64,000 nt of DNA from Alphaproteobacteria bacterium (GTDB lineage Bacteria > Pseudomonadota > Alphaproteobacteria > RF32 > CAG-239). The notes below the pieces were generated by a model that saw only the letters and a program-made list of their open reading frames with translations, ran no database searches and was not told the origin of the DNA. This document shows, in pieces, positions 33,727 through 41,974 of this stretch. Each line of letters starts with the position of its first letter. Within the stretch, counting starts at the first letter, position 1. The position numbers were made by a program, and so were the translations under genes. Location of the stretch: positions 1-64,000 of the forward strand of contig JAQWBS010000006.1 in NCBI GenBank assembly GCA_028706255.1, given 5' to 3'.

Positions 33727-35925
33727 ATGAGTAAAAGAGGTGAGGAGTGGGAAGAGTATGACAAAGCCGTCCGATGGATGGTTTTAACCGTTATGATTTC
33801 CTTTATTGTTACAATTTTATTGGCCATCTTTTCTATGCCTTTGGCTTATCTCGTTGGTCATGGCATTTCCCAAAGCAGTGTGAGTGATGTTGGAAAATTC
33901 TTAAAGGCAATTGGTCAAGACCCCACCTATATCTTTTCAAGATATTGGAATTGGATTAAGCAAGTTTCAAGTTATCAAGGCGATTTTTCTTTCTCCTTAT
34001 GGCTCCCTATTCTGCCTTTCATTGCCTTGCCAATTGGCATCATCACTGGAATGATTATGAATCCATATCAGATGCAGTCAAACATCCACGGTTCTGCTCG
34101 TATGGCGACTTATGCTGATATCAAAAAGATGAAACTCTTTGACGGATTTTGTCAGGTTGTTGGAAAATTTGCTGGTAGAATGCTCAAACTTCCTGAAACC
34201 CTTGCAACACTCTGTTGTGCGCCTCCTGGAACTGGTAAAACGGTTGGCGTAGTTGTGCCGACCATTTTCAATTCTCAAGGACTAAGCCTTGTCATTAACG
34301 ACCCTAAACCTGAACTTTGCTTCACCACAACAGGTGCAAGAGCCAAAGAAGGTCCCGTGTTTGTCATTAACTGGGGAGCGGAAGATAATCCCGCTGAAGG
34401 CATTTATTACCCAAGTTGGAATCCACTTTCTCCAAATGCTTTACCTTTGCAAGGTCCTGAAAGAGATATGTATGTTGACTCTATGTGTAATATTCTCGTG
34501 GAAGACCCTAAAGGTGGTGCTGACCCTCACTGGTCAAAAACTGGTCGTGCTGCCCTCACTGGTTTTATTCACTTCATCGCTTCAAAATGTGAAAGAGCCA
34601 GAGCAAACGACTATTTCATCTCCAGAATTTATGAAAAGAAACTTGATGAAGAAGATAAACGTGTTTTGGAAAGCTATTATTTAGATATGCACGACCCAAT
34701 GGCAGGACGTGCGGTTCAAAATTTGCGAACAAATAACATCACCATTGACAATTATCTTCCTATCGGTTCTTGGGCATTACTTCCTGAAAAATGGATTGGA
34801 CACGAATCTTGTATTGCGATGATTTTGGAATGGATTACGGAAGCGCAAATTAAACAATCTCAAGACATTAAACGAAGAATGGCTGAAGGTGACCAAATGG
34901 CTGCCATGGCAGACCCAATGCGTGACCTTATTGAAGAAGCCATTGAAGAAGCCAGAAAATTTGGATATTCAGCACGTTGCGTTGTGGAACTTAGCCAACT
35001 TTCAGCAATGCCAGATAAAGAACGTGGCTCTGTGCTTTCAACTGCCTTTTCTGGTATTGGCATTTTCAAAAACTCTGCGGTTGTTTCCAGAACAAGCTTT
35101 TCAGATATTCACTTTAAAGATTTGCGTGGTATGAAAGACCCAATTACGGGTGAATGGAAGCCAATTTCAGTTTATTTGTCTGTTAACATCGTTGATGCCC
35201 GTGCTTTGGGTATGATTAGCGGAACGTTTATTGAATTGATGTCAGCATATCTCATTGCAAACCCTCCAAAATTTGTGAACAAGGCTGATGGTAAAATGGG
35301 ACCTTGTTCTTGCCTTTTCGTCCTCGATGAGTTTCCGCAAATGCCTAAGCTTAAAGCGATTATTGATGGACCTGCGGTTGGTCGTGGTCAGAAAGTTTCA
35401 TATCTCCTCATCGGACAAGATTTGGGGCAAATTTCAGGAAAATATGGCAAAGACGACCTTGAAACGCTTATTTCTACAACAGCTTGTAAAGTTATTTTAT
35501 CTCAAAACAACGAACAAACCGCACAACGTTTTTCAAAAATGGTAGGTAATAAAACGGTTCAAACCACATCATATTCAAAAAGTGAGGGTGGTTTTAGTAA
35601 AGGAGCAAACCCTTTCGCTAAAAACGTAAGTTACCAATTACAAGGAACTTCCGTGGTCAGCACAACACAACTTTTGAGCTTGCCTATGCTTAAGCAAGTT
35701 GTTCTCATGCAAGGATTTATTGACAGACCGATTATGGCTGATTCCCCAAGATGGTATCTCGACAAGAAAATGAAGGCTTTGGCTAGTATGCCAGCCTCTC
35801 CGTATGTTCCAGATTGGATTGTGGCACAACGTGAAGACATTAATGAGGATATCCTTGCCAAGCTTGGAATCGACTTTGATCCTGATGAAGATTTGGACGA
35901 TGACTTCGACGATGATGAAGAATAA
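33727..35925 (+). CDS. virD4: Type IV secretion coupling ATPase (VirD4/TraG family)
   Basis: The hexameric coupling ATPase selects substrates and delivers them to the type IV channel. The 732-residue protein has N-terminal membrane spans at about 17-45 and 90-112, then the family block GSARMATYADIKKMKL, Walker A APPGTGKTVGVVVPT (165-179, Lys171) and the Walker B-like LFVLDEFPQMPKL at about 530. SYLLIGQDLGQI and the final-domain motif PIMADSPRWY follow, and the tail is acidic (DEDLDDDFDDDEE). It is longer than average T4CPs because of an insertion around residues 310-420. No VirB4, VirB10 or other channel gene is in the window. Confidence 0.92.
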   Translation: MSKRGEEWEEYDKAVRWMVLTVMISFIVTILLAIFSMPLAYLVGHGISQSSVSDVGKFLKAIGQDPTYIFSRYWNWIKQVSSYQGDFSFSLWLPILPFIALPIGIITGMIMNPYQMQSNIHGSARMATYADIKKMKLFDGFCQVVGKFAGRMLKLPETLATLCCAPPGTGKTVGVVVPTIFNSQGLSLVINDPKPELCFTTTGARAKEGPVFVINWGAEDNPAEGIYYPSWNPLSPNALPLQGPERDMYVDSMCNILVEDPKGGADPHWSKTGRAALTGFIHFIASKCERARANDYFISRIYEKKLDEEDKRVLESYYLDMHDPMAGRAVQNLRTNNITIDNYLPIGSWALLPEKWIGHESCIAMILEWITEAQIKQSQDIKRRMAEGDQMAAMADPMRDLIEEAIEEARKFGYSARCVVELSQLSAMPDKERGSVLSTAFSGIGIFKNSAVVSRTSFSDIHFKDLRGMKDPITGEWKPISVYLSVNIVDARALGMISGTFIELMSAYLIANPPKFVNKADGKMGPCSCLFVLDEFPQMPKLKAIIDGPAVGRGQKVSYLLIGQDLGQISGKYGKDDLETLISTTACKVILSQNNEQTAQRFSKMVGNKTVQTTSYSKSEGGFSKGANPFAKNVSYQLQGTSVVSTTQLLSLPMLKQVVLMQGFIDRPIMADSPRWYLDKKMKALASMPASPYVPDWIVAQREDINEDILAKLGIDFDPDEDLDDDFDDDEE

Positions 35926-35950
35926 ATAGAAGTTATCATTTTAATTAAAA

Positions 35951-35977
35951 AAGAGCCTCTTTATAAGGGGCTTTTTT
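35951..35977 (+). terminator. Terminator after virD4
   Basis: AGCCTCTT (35954-35961) pairs with AAGGGGCT (35965-35972) around TAT and runs into seven Ts. It ends the virD4 cluster. Confidence 0.85.
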
Positions 35978-36066
35978 TACAATATTGCCTTTATTTCTAA
36001 CGCTCATTTTTGTCATACCCTCTTCTGTCATCTCAAACTCTTCCCTTGTTTTCCCAAAACCCTCCC

Positions 36067-36370
36067 TGTCATTGCGAGGCGCGATAGCGACGTGGCAATC
36101 CAATCAAACAAAGAATCTTAATAGCAATATCTCTCCGTTCGCTTCGCTCAGTCGAGATGACAGAAAGAGGAGAACTCAGTCGAGATGACAAATAGAGAGA
36201 CAATCGAGATAGCAGGAGAACAAATAAGATATAATAAAAAAATGTCATTTCGAAATTGACAGCGTCAATGAGAAATCTTGCCTTATCGTCACATTTCCAC
36301 CACCCCTCTGTCATTCCCAACTTGATTGGGAATCCACCTTTACTGATATTCGGGTCAAGCCCGAATATAA
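36067..36370 (+). repeat. Composite palindromic repeat, copy 1 (modules A-E-B-C-D)
   Basis: Five imperfect palindromes occur in order. A: TGTCATTGCGAG...TGGCAATCC (36067-36101). E: ATCTCTCCGTTCGC...GTCGAGATGACA (about 36130-36162), with a further GTCGAGATGACA at 36179-36190. B: TGTCATTTCGAAATTGACAGCG...(36243-36283). C: TGTCATTCCCAA-CTTG-ATTGGGAATCC (36309-36336). D: GATATTCGGGTCAAGCCCGAATAT (36345-36368). The space 35926-36600 has no gene, only this repeat, a terminator and the leader of the second Cys-rich gene. Confidence 0.8.
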
Positions 36371-36464
36371 CACTAAAAAAAGTTACTTAATATAACGGGG
36401 AGAGGATAAACCCTCAACAGAGATAACAAAAAGCAAAACCTTATTTTTTTCCTTGTTTCTCCTC

Positions 36465-36600
36465 TCTTTTTCTTATTTCAAACGCACTGCAATAAAAGTT
36501 TCATAATTTTAAGACTCATTTTATCTTGCAAAAAAAAAAAAACAATTATCATAGGTTGTATATAGAGCGTTTTTCTATGTAACTTATGAGGAGTCGTGCC
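36465..36600 (+). promoter_or_regulatory. Conserved promoter and 5' leader, copy 2
   Basis: This is the twin of 15465-15600. It has the same TTGC start (36526-36529) followed by exactly 13 As (36530-36542), the same TATCATAGGTTGTA block and the same GAGGAGTCGTG just before the ATG. The hairpin arms, about 36551-36562 and 36576-36587, differ in sequence from copy 1 but still pair, partly by G-T pairs. That argues for selection on RNA structure near the ribosome-binding site. Confidence 0.62.
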
Positions 36601-37986
36601 ATGAAGAAATCATATTTCATCTTTTCAGGAGCTGTTTTGCTCTTTTGTTCAAGCTTCGCTTTAACTTACAATGCCTTCGCTGGCGTTTATTTTATTACTA
36701 AACCTACCACTACCAGTGTTGGCTTCAGCAACAAACCTTGTTCTGCCATGGGCTATGATATAAAAGCAACTGATTGCACAGACGGTGAAGATCCTTTTGA
36801 AAAATGCCCGAATGGAGATTATTTCAGAATTTGTGCCTGTGATATAAAAAAATATCCTTATAACACCACAAACTGCCTTAACCCTTTGGAACTCGGTGGA
36901 GCTTCTTGTAAAAATAAACAATTTGAAAAATGTCAATGTAATGAAACAAAATATCCTTATACAACAGCAAATTGTTATGGAGATAACTTTCCTTCTGGAA
37001 ATTATTGTAAAGACCTAAATAACATCACGCACTATGAAAAATGTTCTTGTCCTTCAACCTTCCCTTACACGGCTTCAAATTGCACTTCTCCAAAAATTTT
37101 AGGCGGAAACACTTGTAAGGACTCTTCTAATGTAACCCATTACAAAGCTTGTTCTTGTCCATCAACTTACGTCACTTGTAATTGTGGTGGCGAAGGAACT
37201 GCCTGTAATGACGGAACTGAAAAATATGCTTCTTGCAAATCTTGTGTTACGTGTGCAGATGGCGGATATTTTTCATATCATACATATGCTGTTTGTACGA
37301 CTGATGTTTGCAAGTGCATGCCAACAGATAGTATTACCTATAAAGGCTTAACCTGTTACAAAAATTGTATTGAACCTAAATATGAAATTTCAACAGATTG
37401 TAAAACATTTAGTCATCCAATAACAGGTAACAATGTAAAAGTTTGTCGCATTAAAGCTCTGCGTGCTTTCACAGACTTACAAGGAACTAAAATCAAAGTT
37501 GGTGCCTTAGGTGGCTATGTTGAAAAACGTTCGGATAATTTGAACTTATATGATAATTCATGGATTAAAGATTCTGCCATGGTTTATGATAAAGCAAACA
37601 TCAGTGGTTCGTCCCTAATTATGAATAATGCTCAAATTTTCGAAAATGGAATCGTCTATGGTGGTAATTTAGTGTATGGTAATGCAAGAGTTTATGGAAC
37701 TGCAAAAATCTCTGGTAGTAGAACAACTGTCCAAGTCTATGGAAACGCAAAAGTTTATGGAGCTTCATCTATAGATGGTGGACAAATTTATGACTCAGCA
37801 GAAATTTATGGCAATGCACGTATTCAAACGAACATGCAATATGACACTCCAATACATATTTTTGGAAATGCCAAAGTGTATAAAAGTGGAAATATTAACG
37901 GGTATTCAAACATTTCTGGAAATGCTACCATCTGCACCTCTGTTGTTAACTTATCAGTAACTACGGGAAATTATGGTTGCGATTAA
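36601..37986 (+). CDS. Secreted Cys-rich protein with C-terminal beta-solenoid, copy 2
   Basis: A 461-residue paralogue of the protein at 15601. The signal peptide is nearly identical (MKKSYFIF..., ending NAFA). About residues 28-260 carry Cys-rich repeats with the same Y-P-Y-T-(T/A)-x-N-C...C-x-C core. At about 275-310 there is a CRIKALRAF...GALGGYVEKRSDNL segment. From 310 to the end are short repeats V-Y-G-N-A-x-(V/I), predicting a left-handed or pentapeptide-like beta-solenoid. The GGYVEK...NL plus YGNA repeat block also resembles phage structural proteins. Most likely exported and surface-exposed; function unknown. Confidence 0.85.
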   Translation: MKKSYFIFSGAVLLFCSSFALTYNAFAGVYFITKPTTTSVGFSNKPCSAMGYDIKATDCTDGEDPFEKCPNGDYFRICACDIKKYPYNTTNCLNPLELGGASCKNKQFEKCQCNETKYPYTTANCYGDNFPSGNYCKDLNNITHYEKCSCPSTFPYTASNCTSPKILGGNTCKDSSNVTHYKACSCPSTYVTCNCGGEGTACNDGTEKYASCKSCVTCADGGYFSYHTYAVCTTDVCKCMPTDSITYKGLTCYKNCIEPKYEISTDCKTFSHPITGNNVKVCRIKALRAFTDLQGTKIKVGALGGYVEKRSDNLNLYDNSWIKDSAMVYDKANISGSSLIMNNAQIFENGIVYGGNLVYGNARVYGTAKISGSRTTVQVYGNAKVYGASSIDGGQIYDSAEIYGNARIQTNMQYDTPIHIFGNAKVYKSGNINGYSNISGNATICTSVVNLSVTTGNYGCD

Positions 37987-38007
37987 AACCAAAAAGAAAA
38001 CACTCTG

Positions 38008-38050
38008 TATCAAAAGAGGGATAAGTTTAAAGCTTATCCCTCTTTTGATA
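38008..38050. terminator. Perfect 18-bp hairpin between convergent genes
   Basis: TATCAAAAGAGGGATAAG (38008-38025) and CTTATCCCTCTTTTGATA (38033-38050) pair perfectly across a seven-base loop. It lies between the second Cys-rich gene and the convergent Nudix gene. No long T-run follows, but length and position favour bidirectional termination or mRNA 3' protection. Confidence 0.75.
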
Positions 38051-38052
38051 AT

Positions 38053-38475
38053 CTAATTTTCTGTAATTTCTAAAAATTTAACCCTATTCAGATAGGCGTT
38101 AATATAATTCTTCACTTGAAAAACAGAATGTTCAGGAATTTCGTCATAAGCAAACCATTTGAGTTCCGAACATTTTTCTTGTTCTAAATTTTCAATCTCG
38201 CCTTGCCATTTTTCACAAGAAAAAACATAGTCCGTATAATGGATATCAACCTGATTAAGACAAACAAGAGCAAATTCAATTTCAGGGGTTACGCCAACCT
38301 CTTCCTGTGCTTCTCTAATTGCGGCATGAGTTGCTGTTTCCCCTTCTTCAACATGTCCTTGCACAAACGCCCAATAGCCGTCTTTATAGCCTGTGTTTTG
38401 ACGTTTTCCGAGCAAAAACTTTCCATTTTTTTCAAAAAGGAGATAGACCGCAACTCTGGTAGAATATTTACTCAT
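38053..38475 (-). CDS. Nudix hydrolase
   Basis: A 140-residue protein with a complete Nudix box, GHVEEGETATHAAIREAQEEVG (about residues 40-61). This gives the G-x5-E-x7-R-E-x-x-E-E-x-G pattern that binds the catalytic metals. The family hydrolyses nucleoside diphosphates linked to another moiety. The sequence resembles the dihydroneopterin-triphosphate-pyrophosphatase-like (NudB) group, but the substrate is not readable. Its start overlaps the stop of the upstream tautomerase gene by four bases (ATGA), so it is the last gene of a six-gene run. Confidence 0.85.
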   Translation of the reverse strand: MSKYSTRVAVYLLFEKNGKFLLGKRQNTGYKDGYWAFVQGHVEEGETATHAAIREAQEEVGVTPEIEFALVCLNQVDIHYTDYVFSCEKWQGEIENLEQEKCSELKWFAYDEIPEHSVFQVKNYINAYLNRVKFLEITEN

Positions 38476-38819
38476 CCTCTCAACTTTCCTGCAATTGCAA
38501 GGGTTGATGGAGGCATATCAATAAATTCGATTTCAACATGTTCAAACTCAACTTCAAGCCTGTCTGCCAAAAACTTTGTCAGCTTCAAAGCTATCTCCGC
38601 TTTGTTTTGAGGAAAGCCAATCGCTTTCAACTCAACCAAAGCTCCCTTTGAAGTTTTATCAGTCCCGAAAAGCATCTCACTATTCTTAATTAGATTAAGG
38701 ATGATTCTTTCAATTGGTTTTTGTAATTCTGAGGCAATAAATTCAACCGCATCATAAAGAAAATCAGCTTTTTCTTTTCCCTCAATTTTTGAGTTTGTAT
38801 AAATTGTTAAAAATGGCAT
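38472..38819 (-). CDS. Tautomerase superfamily (MIF-like) protein
   Basis: A 115-residue protein with Pro2 after the initiator Met (MPFLTIYTNSK), the catalytic base of the 4-oxalocrotonate tautomerase / MIF superfamily. The length and the sequence pattern (TIYTN, ELQKP, LIKNSEMLFGTD, ALVELKAIG, VEIEFIDMPPS) fit the MIF branch, not the 60-residue 4-OT branch. Substrate unknown. It is translationally coupled with the Nudix gene. Confidence 0.75.
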   Translation of the reverse strand: MPFLTIYTNSKIEGKEKADFLYDAVEFIASELQKPIERIILNLIKNSEMLFGTDKTSKGALVELKAIGFPQNKAEIALKLTKFLADRLEVEFEHVEIEFIDMPPSTLAIAGKLRG

Positions 38820-38840
38820 TTTAAATTTCCTAGTTCATGA

Positions 38841-39737
38841 TTATAATTGTGGGATGGACGGCTTTTTAAAGCTTGGCATTCCCTCTTCTTCAAGTTCTAA
38901 ATCTAAAATATTTTCTTTCACTTTAGAAAGACTTTTTGAGAAATAAAAACATTCAACCCCTGGAACTTCAGCATAAAATTCTTCTAAGCCAACAATTTTC
39001 TCCCCTAGGCCCAAACATAAAAACGCATCATCTGTTTGGTGGCGATAAATTTTTCTCAAAATATCAAGTTGGCTCATTGGTTCAAAAATATTAAGCACAT
39101 TTCGACACAAGATGAGATTAAATTTGTAATCTCCTAAATCGTCTTTAAAAATATTAAACCGACGAAATTCAACCATATTCAAAAGCTCAGGATTTGCTTG
39201 CCAATTATTTCCGTCAAATCTAAAATTTTCAATAATATCTTTTGCACTTAAACCTTGTTGAATTTCAAAGTGGCTATAATATCCCTTTTGTGCTTTCACA
39301 ATCGAATCGGAAGAAATATCCAATCCAATCAGGCGAATTTTCCAACTACTATCTCTGATGATGTTTTTGATTGAAATTGCCATTGAATAAAGCTCTTGCC
39401 CTGTGGAGCAACCAATGCTCAAAACATTTAAAGTTTTGGTTTTATTATTTACCTTAAATAAATATGGTAAAACTTTATCAATAAACCCCTTAAAAGCCTT
39501 ATAGTCTCTACGAAAAGAGGTGTTACTTATAGAAAGAGATTCAATAATTTGCCAAAGAAAAGTTTTAGATTCATTTTTCTTAAGTTCTGCCACCAGATAT
39601 TCAATGCTAGGAATGCCTTTGCGACGAATGAGGTTGTCAATTTTATTGCTGATAACGTAGATGTCTTTGTCAGAAAAAGACCAACCAACATTTTCTTTCA
39701 AAATTTCTAATAAAGCATCAAAATCATTTCTTTTCAT
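38841..39737 (-). CDS. CheR-type protein-glutamate methyltransferase
   Basis: A 298-residue SAM-dependent methyltransferase with the CheR order. There is an N-terminal helical domain, then LNVLSIGCSTGQELYSMAISIK (SAM loop, about residues 103-124; the usual G-E-E-P is G-Q-E-L), then IGLDISSDSIVKAQKGYYS and LILCRNVLNIFEP. CheR normally methylates chemoreceptors. No cheA, cheB, cheW or receptor gene is present. Its neighbours are a CheY-like regulator and chpT, so a role outside classic chemotaxis is plausible. Confidence 0.87.
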   Translation of the reverse strand: MKRNDFDALLEILKENVGWSFSDKDIYVISNKIDNLIRRKGIPSIEYLVAELKKNESKTFLWQIIESLSISNTSFRRDYKAFKGFIDKVLPYLFKVNNKTKTLNVLSIGCSTGQELYSMAISIKNIIRDSSWKIRLIGLDISSDSIVKAQKGYYSHFEIQQGLSAKDIIENFRFDGNNWQANPELLNMVEFRRFNIFKDDLGDYKFNLILCRNVLNIFEPMSQLDILRKIYRHQTDDAFLCLGLGEKIVGLEEFYAEVPGVECFYFSKSLSKVKENILDLELEEEGMPSFKKPSIPQL

Positions 39738-39749
39738 CTTTTCTCACAC

Positions 39750-40121
39750 TTATATCAGGTTCAAAATTTCTAATTTGCTACGCAAAATGTCTTCGTCAAA
39801 AGGCTTAATAATGAAATCATCTGCTTTACTTCCTAAGGAATCTTGTAATTTATAGATATCAAAATTTGAAGTCATCAAAATAATATTTGGCTGAATCATC
39901 TTTTCTTGGTTTCTGATTTTTCTCAAAGCATCAAGTCCTTCAAGAGCTGGTAAGTGATAATCCATTACAATCAGGTCAATATCGTCTGGTGCTTTCAAAA
40001 AAAGTTCAACGACACTTTCTCCATCTTCCGCTTCCAAAACCTCAAACCCTAATGAATGAAGCATTTTTGCAATCACAACACGAACAACTTTAGAATCATC
40101 TCCCACAATACATTTCAGCAT
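39750..40121 (-). CDS. CheY-like single-domain response regulator
   Basis: A 123-residue receiver domain. The acidic pair is in VGDDSKVVRVVI (Asp8, Asp9), the phosphoacceptor Asp lies in LIVMDYHLP (about 55), Thr/Ser is in LMTSN (about 83) and Lys in IKPFDED (about 106). No output domain. It lies nine bases after chpT and 12 before cheR, suggesting that it takes phosphate from or to ChpT, and perhaps acts on the CheR. Confidence 0.9.
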   Translation of the reverse strand: MLKCIVGDDSKVVRVVIAKMLHSLGFEVLEAEDGESVVELFLKAPDDIDLIVMDYHLPALEGLDALRKIRNQEKMIQPNIILMTSNFDIYKLQDSLGSKADDFIIKPFDEDILRSKLEILNLI

Positions 40122-40129
40122 TTTCTTTC

Positions 40130-40738
40130 CTATTCAACGATAATTTCCAAGCCTTCAATCCCTGAAGTTTTCACGCTATATTTAGTTTCTTTCAAAATTT
40201 CTTTTAGATACAAAATTGGGGCATATTGTGCCAAGCTTTCAGAAATGCGGTCATTAATCACCTCTTTAATGATGAAAACTTTATCTTTCAACATTGACTT
40301 ATTTTCTGATGAAACGATGAGCCTATCTTCTTTTTGTTTAATAATGATTTGTCCGCCACGCACAAATGTGTCAGCAACAATCATCACGCAAAGCATCGCA
40401 ACTTTAGAAAAACGACCATCTTGAAGTTCAAGTTCCATTGTCACATCATAATTTCCGCAGATTGTTTTTATATAATCCGCCGTTGTTTTCTTAACAAGGT
40501 CTAAGTTGTCCAAATTTGCATTGTTTGCCCCAAAAATCATTCTAAAGAACTTCATTCTTGATGCCAAAATGAATGAACTTGATTTCAAAATGTTTTTGAT
40601 ATCGTCCAGAAAATCCATATCTCCGTCTTCTAGCAATTCAACAGCATTGGAAACAGCACCAATATTGCCAACCAGGTCATGGCTAATTCTGGTGCAAACC
40701 AACTCTGAAATTTCTAACATTGATAAATTATTGCTCAT
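40130..40738 (-). CDS. chpT: Histidine phosphotransferase ChpT
   Basis: A 202-residue protein of the alphaproteobacterial ChpT family, which relays phosphate from the hybrid kinase CckA to CtrA and CpdR in cell-cycle control. The phospho-accepting helix reads VCTRISHDLVGNIGAVSNAVELL (His20); the H-D-L-V-G motif is characteristic. The C-terminal half is the degenerate ATPase-like fold, without ATP-binding boxes. It is upstream of the receiver gene and downstream of a secreted unknown gene on the same strand. Confidence 0.88.
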   Translation of the reverse strand: MSNNLSMLEISELVCTRISHDLVGNIGAVSNAVELLEDGDMDFLDDIKNILKSSSFILASRMKFFRMIFGANNANLDNLDLVKKTTADYIKTICGNYDVTMELELQDGRFSKVAMLCVMIVADTFVRGGQIIIKQKEDRLIVSSENKSMLKDKVFIIKEVINDRISESLAQYAPILYLKEILKETKYSVKTSGIEGLEIIVE

Positions 40739-40753
40739 CTCAACTCCTTAGTC

Positions 40754-41818
40754 TTAAAAATTATACGTTCCCGTATTGATAAATCTTTGGTCTTCTCGTG
40801 ACATTCTGGTATAGTCTAGCTCTCTGAGCATTGGATCTTCCAACATCAGTTTGCCAGTTTTTGCCTGCATATAAGGCTTATTTCCGCCTAACCCCCAGAT
40901 TGCCTCATCTTTATTATCAGGAACGCCATATTTTTGATTAATTTGTTTCCAAAAATCATAAATTTTGATATTTCTGATATAAATTGCTTTTTGCGTGTTG
41001 CCTTTGATGTCTGAAGCATCACTTGTATAAGAAATTTTATAAGATTTATTATTGGTAAAATTACTGGTAAATCTAATTGTGATGCTTTCTTTCGAATCAA
41101 ATTTTGAATAAGAAACGGTTTCTAAATATTGATAATTGTCTTTTTTAGATTCCTGAACAACGCAACTTGCCAATTTTTCATAGCCCACGACACCTTTAGC
41201 ACGGCAATCATCCTCTTTACGCCATTTGATGAAGTTTGGAATTTCAAATTTTTCACGGGTTTTACGATATCCTCTGCGAGAAAGCACGTCATCAATTTGT
41301 TTTGGGGTCATACGCAACATTGCACCTGAAATGTCAAAAATAGAAGCATTTGAACGGCGGATGCTTTTCTTAGACTCTTCCAACATCCCCTTCAAACTAA
41401 CCTTTTTAGGCGCAGACTCTTCAGAAGTTGCATCTGTTTCTAATGTGTTCTTAAGCGTTTTTCCTTCTTTGGCAGAAATAATTTCATTTCTAGCATTTTC
41501 TCTGACTTCGTCTAACCATGTTTCACGGTTTTGTTGCTCTTTCACGCCACTTTTTTCATCAATCATATCCGTTAAAGAAGTGTCTTTAGAAATTTTATTT
41601 TCTTCTGCGACTTCTTTTTTAACGTCCTTAACTTCATCTTCTTTCTTTTGCAGAACAGGTAAATTTTTCTGTTGAGTAACCTCTTCCAAATATGCCTTAT
41701 CAATCTCATCCATAGGAGTTTCGGCAGGCATTGTAATTACTTTAGCATTCTGTGCATTTGCTTCATTTATTAAACAAAAACTCAACACATAAATAACGGA
41801 TAAAAAATTTTTCATCAT
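40754..41818 (-). CDS. Secreted protein of unknown function upstream of chpT
   Basis: A 354-residue protein with signal peptide (MMKNFLSVIYVLSF..., cleavage after ANA, about residue 22). A Lys/Glu-rich, probably disordered region occupies about 30-160. The C-terminal half is folded, with LRMTPKQIDDVLSRRGYRKT at about 170, and two cysteines (CRAKG, CVVQ) that may form a disulfide. The sentence D-V-L-x-R-x-G-Y-x-x-x and WGL make a small conserved-looking domain, but I do not recognise it. ChpT follows after 15 bases. Confidence 0.7.
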   Translation of the reverse strand: MMKNFLSVIYVLSFCLINEANAQNAKVITMPAETPMDEIDKAYLEEVTQQKNLPVLQKKEDEVKDVKKEVAEENKISKDTSLTDMIDEKSGVKEQQNRETWLDEVRENARNEIISAKEGKTLKNTLETDATSEESAPKKVSLKGMLEESKKSIRRSNASIFDISGAMLRMTPKQIDDVLSRRGYRKTREKFEIPNFIKWRKEDDCRAKGVVGYEKLASCVVQESKKDNYQYLETVSYSKFDSKESITIRFTSNFTNNKSYKISYTSDASDIKGNTQKAIYIRNIKIYDFWKQINQKYGVPDNKDEAIWGLGGNKPYMQAKTGKLMLEDPMLRELDYTRMSREDQRFINTGTYNF

Positions 41819-41974
41819 ATCTGTCTCAAAAAATTAAATTTCTGGGTTAATCTTACATATATTATGGGAATATATCAAACAAATATTAATTTTTTGAAAA
41901 TTTATAACAATGATATTTACTTTTGTACTGATTTTGTATAAATTCTATTGAAAATATATATAGAGAGAGAGAAA

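Noticed and set aside
36067-36370. Palindromic repeat cluster as a CRISPR array
   Set aside because: The five units differ from each other and have no regular spacers, and no cas genes are present.
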